Shown here: piece after piece, positions 61,550-64,000 of the stretch
Layout: each line of letters starts with the position of its first letter
Position numbering within the stretch: position 1 is the stretch's first letter
From: Tritrichomonas foetus
Taxonomy: Eukaryota > Parabasalia > Tritrichomonadida > Tritrichomonadidae
NCBI GenBank assembly: GCA_001839685.1
Contig: MLAK01000926.1
Location: 41,154-105,153 of the forward strand
Direction: 5' to 3'
DNA length: 64,000 nt
Position numbers and translations under genes: made by a program
The notes under the pieces: generated by a model
Databases searched by the model: none
What the model was told of the DNA's origin: nothing
What the model saw: only the letters and a program-made list of their open reading frames with translations

Positions 61550-64000
61550 TTATTCACCAATTCCCAAAGTAACTTTTCTGGAGTTAATTAGCTGCTCAAA
61601 GACATATGAGTCTCTTGGGCTTTTTGCTACAATTTTTATCTCCTTCAATGTAATTTCCTTTATCTTAAATGAAACAGCATTTTGGTTGCTCTTTGCTTCA
61701 ATTATATTCCTTATCTTCCAGCTGCTTTTGACTTCACCTAATTCCGATGCTTGGAAGACGTAATTTTGTGTGACACCATACCATTTTCCTGATTCTGAGT
61801 CGACAAGATACATTTCGACTAATTCCATGAATTTCTTTTTATCACTTCTTTGGAACGAATATTGTGCCACATCTTTCATAGCAAACATTTCGTTTGTATA
61901 ATTTGGTAAAGCCATCATTGGAAGTGCGTGTGCCACTCGGATTGGTGGAATAACATCAGCATCTTCACCTGAAATAACTTTTCTCATTGCTGCGAATGAA
62001 GCAACTCCTGCATCCAAAATTCCAGCAACTGGTTTTGTTACCAGTCCAAGTAAACCTTTTCCAACACCAACAATTGCACCACCAACACCTTGTTCTTCAC
62101 ACATTTGCATTGGTGTTGTAATGATTCCAGTGATTCCTTCAATGAACCCTTCACCTGCAGCTTTGAGTCCACCTTGCATTGTCTCTTTCGCTGTTGTATT
62201 CACACGATTAACACCTGCTGAACCATCAAATGAAACAAAGTGAACAAGTTTAGATGCAACATTGACGACAGATTCACCACCTTGTAAAATTAATGATCCT
62301 GGAACTTGAACAAGGACTTGAAGTTCACCATTAACAAGTCTTTCACCTCTTTTTGCAAAACTTGCGCTTTTTGTTCCAGTGGATCTCATGAAAATGTCAG
62401 TATTGAATAGCATTTTCATTCCTTGCATTATCGCAGCATTAATAAGTGGTTTAATAATTTCTTTCTGGATATAAGCAGCATTCATTGTGCAATCTTCGAA
62501 ATGGAAAGAAGGAAGAACAATTTTTCCATTTGTGATTTCAGGAACTGCATTTAAGAACGATGAAAGCATTGGATAAAGAGTAGGACGCGTTGATTTAGAT
62601 CGAACGAATATAGTGAGTGCAATTTCATTGATGGTTAAGTTTTCAGCAGAAAGTGGAATCGAGCTAAGTTTACTTGGTTTCACTGGTTCAGGTTTAGAAA
62701 GTAAACTTGCTGAAGCTTCTTTAGAAATGAACATATTTTGCATTAAGAAAATCATATCAGAAATGAATGATAAATCTACAAAGAGAATCATTGGTTCAAT
62801 TGTGAATGTTATGTCTTTACATGCAGTAAACATTGGTGCATTCGGGAACATTGAAACTGAGAAATCAATAAGGTTCCTTGAGTCAGCAGGTTCACCTTCA
62901 GGTACATCTGGATAACCTGCACCAACAACACGAAGCATTGCAGTTGGATGTAAATCATCAAGTTGGAATGCATTCAATCTAAATGCAATGCTTGTAAGTT
63001 CACCAGTTGAAAATGAAAATTGAAGTTTCTGTAAAGTTAATAAAGCGAATTCCCTGTCTATTTTATCAATAAGAGTAACAGAAATAACAGGGATATTTGC
63101 AGAAAATTCAAGTTCCTTTGGTTTTTCATGCTCAATTGGTTTCCTTGAAACTGTCACTGATTTAGTATTGTTATTATTCACTACAACTTCGAAATATATG
63201 TCGCCATGTTGTTGTGGTGTATTTACACGGACTAGATCTACAGTAATTTCTTCACCTTTATATTTAAGAACAATATCAGTACCACCAAATGGAATTTCAT
63301 AAGCAACAATTGATGTAGCTTGTGGTGGAGCTATACATTCCAGATATTTGGCCCCTTTTTGAGCAATAATAACTTCTTCATCTTCAAGGTCATTCAGAAG
63401 CATAATTGGTTGTGGAATAATAGCTTTCTTCAAAGTAATAAGCATTTCAACACCGAGAGCCTGATTTTCAATTTCAATATAAACATTGTCGATACAAAAT
63501 GTTGTATGAATTGGTTCAGAAAAGTTCAAAATTACAAATTTTTCTGAATCTTTTGATAATCTAAATGCATATAAAAGATTAACAGTTGCAAGACGAACCA
63601 AATGAGTAATATTAGCTTCAATTTCAATTGGGTCACCAAATTTATCTTCATCAATGACAGGTTGTATAAAAACTGAACAAGACATTTCATTACAAACTCG
63701 GCATTGTGAAGTGATAGTTATGATTGTGGAATGAGAATATGGTTCATTTGATGAAACTGTGTAATGAAGAGGAACAAATAAATCAGGGTTCTTTGTTGGA
63801 ATCATTAATGGTCCATCAACGTGAGTTCCTGTGCACTCTATTACATCTTCACTAATCATTAAACCATCTTCATTACTTGACATGATATTAAGTGGAAGTT
63901 TTCGTTCACTTTCTTTCTTCTTAAAGAATTCTTGGGATGACCATAAAACATATCCATCTTCATTTGGATCGGCGCCTTTTTCACGAGGTGCAAATTTACC
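61550..64000 (-). CDS. VPS13: VPS13-family lipid-transfer protein, C-terminal part (cut by window edge)
   Basis: 816 residues are visible. The frame stays open through base 64000, and residues before the ATG at 63883 (DGYVLWSSQEFFKKKE) are coding, so that ATG is internal and the gene starts beyond the window. Visible order: part of the SHR-BD/adaptor-binding beta-rich region (to ~330), then the C-terminal conserved region with a glycine-rich amphipathic block (EGFIEGITGIITTPMQM, GVGKGLLGLVTKPVAGILD, ~580-650), a hallmark of VPS13 and ATG2, and a final PH-like domain (~690-816). VPS13 forms a long hydrophobic groove that moves phospholipids between membranes; the C-terminus binds target membranes. 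It is convergent with the glycosyltransferase. Confidence 0.9.
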   Translation of the reverse strand, partial: GKFAPREKGADPNEDGYVLWSSQEFFKKKESERKLPLNIMSSNEDGLMISEDVIECTGTHVDGPLMIPTKNPDLFVPLHYTVSSNEPYSHSTIITITSQCRVCNEMSCSVFIQPVIDEDKFGDPIEIEANITHLVRLATVNLLYAFRLSKDSEKFVILNFSEPIHTTFCIDNVYIEIENQALGVEMLITLKKAIIPQPIMLLNDLEDEEVIIAQKGAKYLECIAPPQATSIVAYEIPFGGTDIVLKYKGEEITVDLVRVNTPQQHGDIYFEVVVNNNNTKSVTVSRKPIEHEKPKELEFSANIPVISVTLIDKIDREFALLTLQKLQFSFSTGELTSIAFRLNAFQLDDLHPTAMLRVVGAGYPDVPEGEPADSRNLIDFSVSMFPNAPMFTACKDITFTIEPMILFVDLSFISDMIFLMQNMFISKEASASLLSKPEPVKPSKLSSIPLSAENLTINEIALTIFVRSKSTRPTLYPMLSSFLNAVPEITNGKIVLPSFHFEDCTMNAAYIQKEIIKPLINAAIMQGMKMLFNTDIFMRSTGTKSASFAKRGERLVNGELQVLVQVPGSLILQGGESVVNVASKLVHFVSFDGSAGVNRVNTTAKETMQGGLKAAGEGFIEGITGIITTPMQMCEEQGVGGAIVGVGKGLLGLVTKPVAGILDAGVASFAAMRKVISGEDADVIPPIRVAHALPMMALPNYTNEMFAMKDVAQYSFQRSDKKKFMELVEMYLVDSESGKWYGVTQNYVFQASELGEVKSSWKIRNIIEAKSNQNAVSFKIKEITLKEIKIVAKSPRDSYVFEQLINSRKVTLGIGE

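Noticed and set aside
1..64000. tRNA, rRNA and CRISPR arrays
   Set aside because: I looked on both strands and saw no tRNA-like TTCRANYC box with partner, no rRNA segment and no spaced direct repeats; tandem arrays here have no spacers.

Overview
The window is AT-rich eukaryotic DNA. Genes are single long open frames with no intron that I can see, spaced by roughly 100 to 2700 bases on both strands. The content points to a flagellated parasitic protist of the parabasalid type, most likely a trichomonad such as Tritrichomonas. Six protein kinases lie in 64 kb. There are ankyrin proteins with a conserved N-terminal domain, a papain-like secreted protease, bacterial-type acetyltransferases and a bacterial-type flavin/iron-sulphur protein. 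Short TCAYTW-like initiator motifs sit 10-30 bases before several start codons. The species call is inference; no rRNA or other marker is present.

Layout. 1-9000: a charged protein cut by the left edge, a small coiled-coil protein and an 1848-residue helical-repeat protein, possibly Furry/Mor2-like. 9400-11700: a divergent pair of maltose/galactoside-type O-acetyltransferases. 12300-17250: a CAMK-type kinase and an ankyrin-repeat gene that looks interrupted. 17402-24580: the main structural feature, a giant inverted repeat with 3387-bp arms and a 405-bp spacer. Each arm carries a complete DPE2-type 4-alpha-glucanotransferase gene (three CBM20-like modules plus GH77), and both copies share the same in-frame TAG. 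25250-30900: a kinase and two low-complexity proteins. 31000-32020: a 14-bp minisatellite around an assembly gap. 32150-35700: a PHO80-like cyclin and a secreted GH81 beta-1,3-glucanase. 35700-38400: a long non-coding stretch holding one copy of a dispersed hairpin (MITE-like) element; a second copy, inverted, is at 59717-59855. 38400-46550: two kinases, a flagellar C1a-32/CLAMP-like protein, a TMEM231 homologue and an inositol polyphosphate 5-phosphatase. 46680-49107: a decayed surface-protein gene. 49260-55500: a cathepsin L-like protease, an LKB1/CaMKK-like kinase, a dihydropyrimidine-dehydrogenase-like protein and a CDK. 56000-64000: a small unknown protein, a second gapped minisatellite, a Trm9-like tRNA methyltransferase, an unknown protein, a membrane-anchored glycosyltransferase and the C-terminal part of a VPS13 protein running off the right edge.

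Themes. Carbohydrate use is represented by the duplicated DPE2, the GH81 glucanase and the acetyltransferases. Flagellar functions are represented by TMEM231, the CLAMP-like protein and perhaps the 5-phosphatase and the small coiled-coil protein. Signalling is represented by the kinases, a Pho85/CDK5-like kinase and a PHO80-like cyclin. Some long open frames begin with TTG or GTG; I moved those starts to the first plausible ATG.
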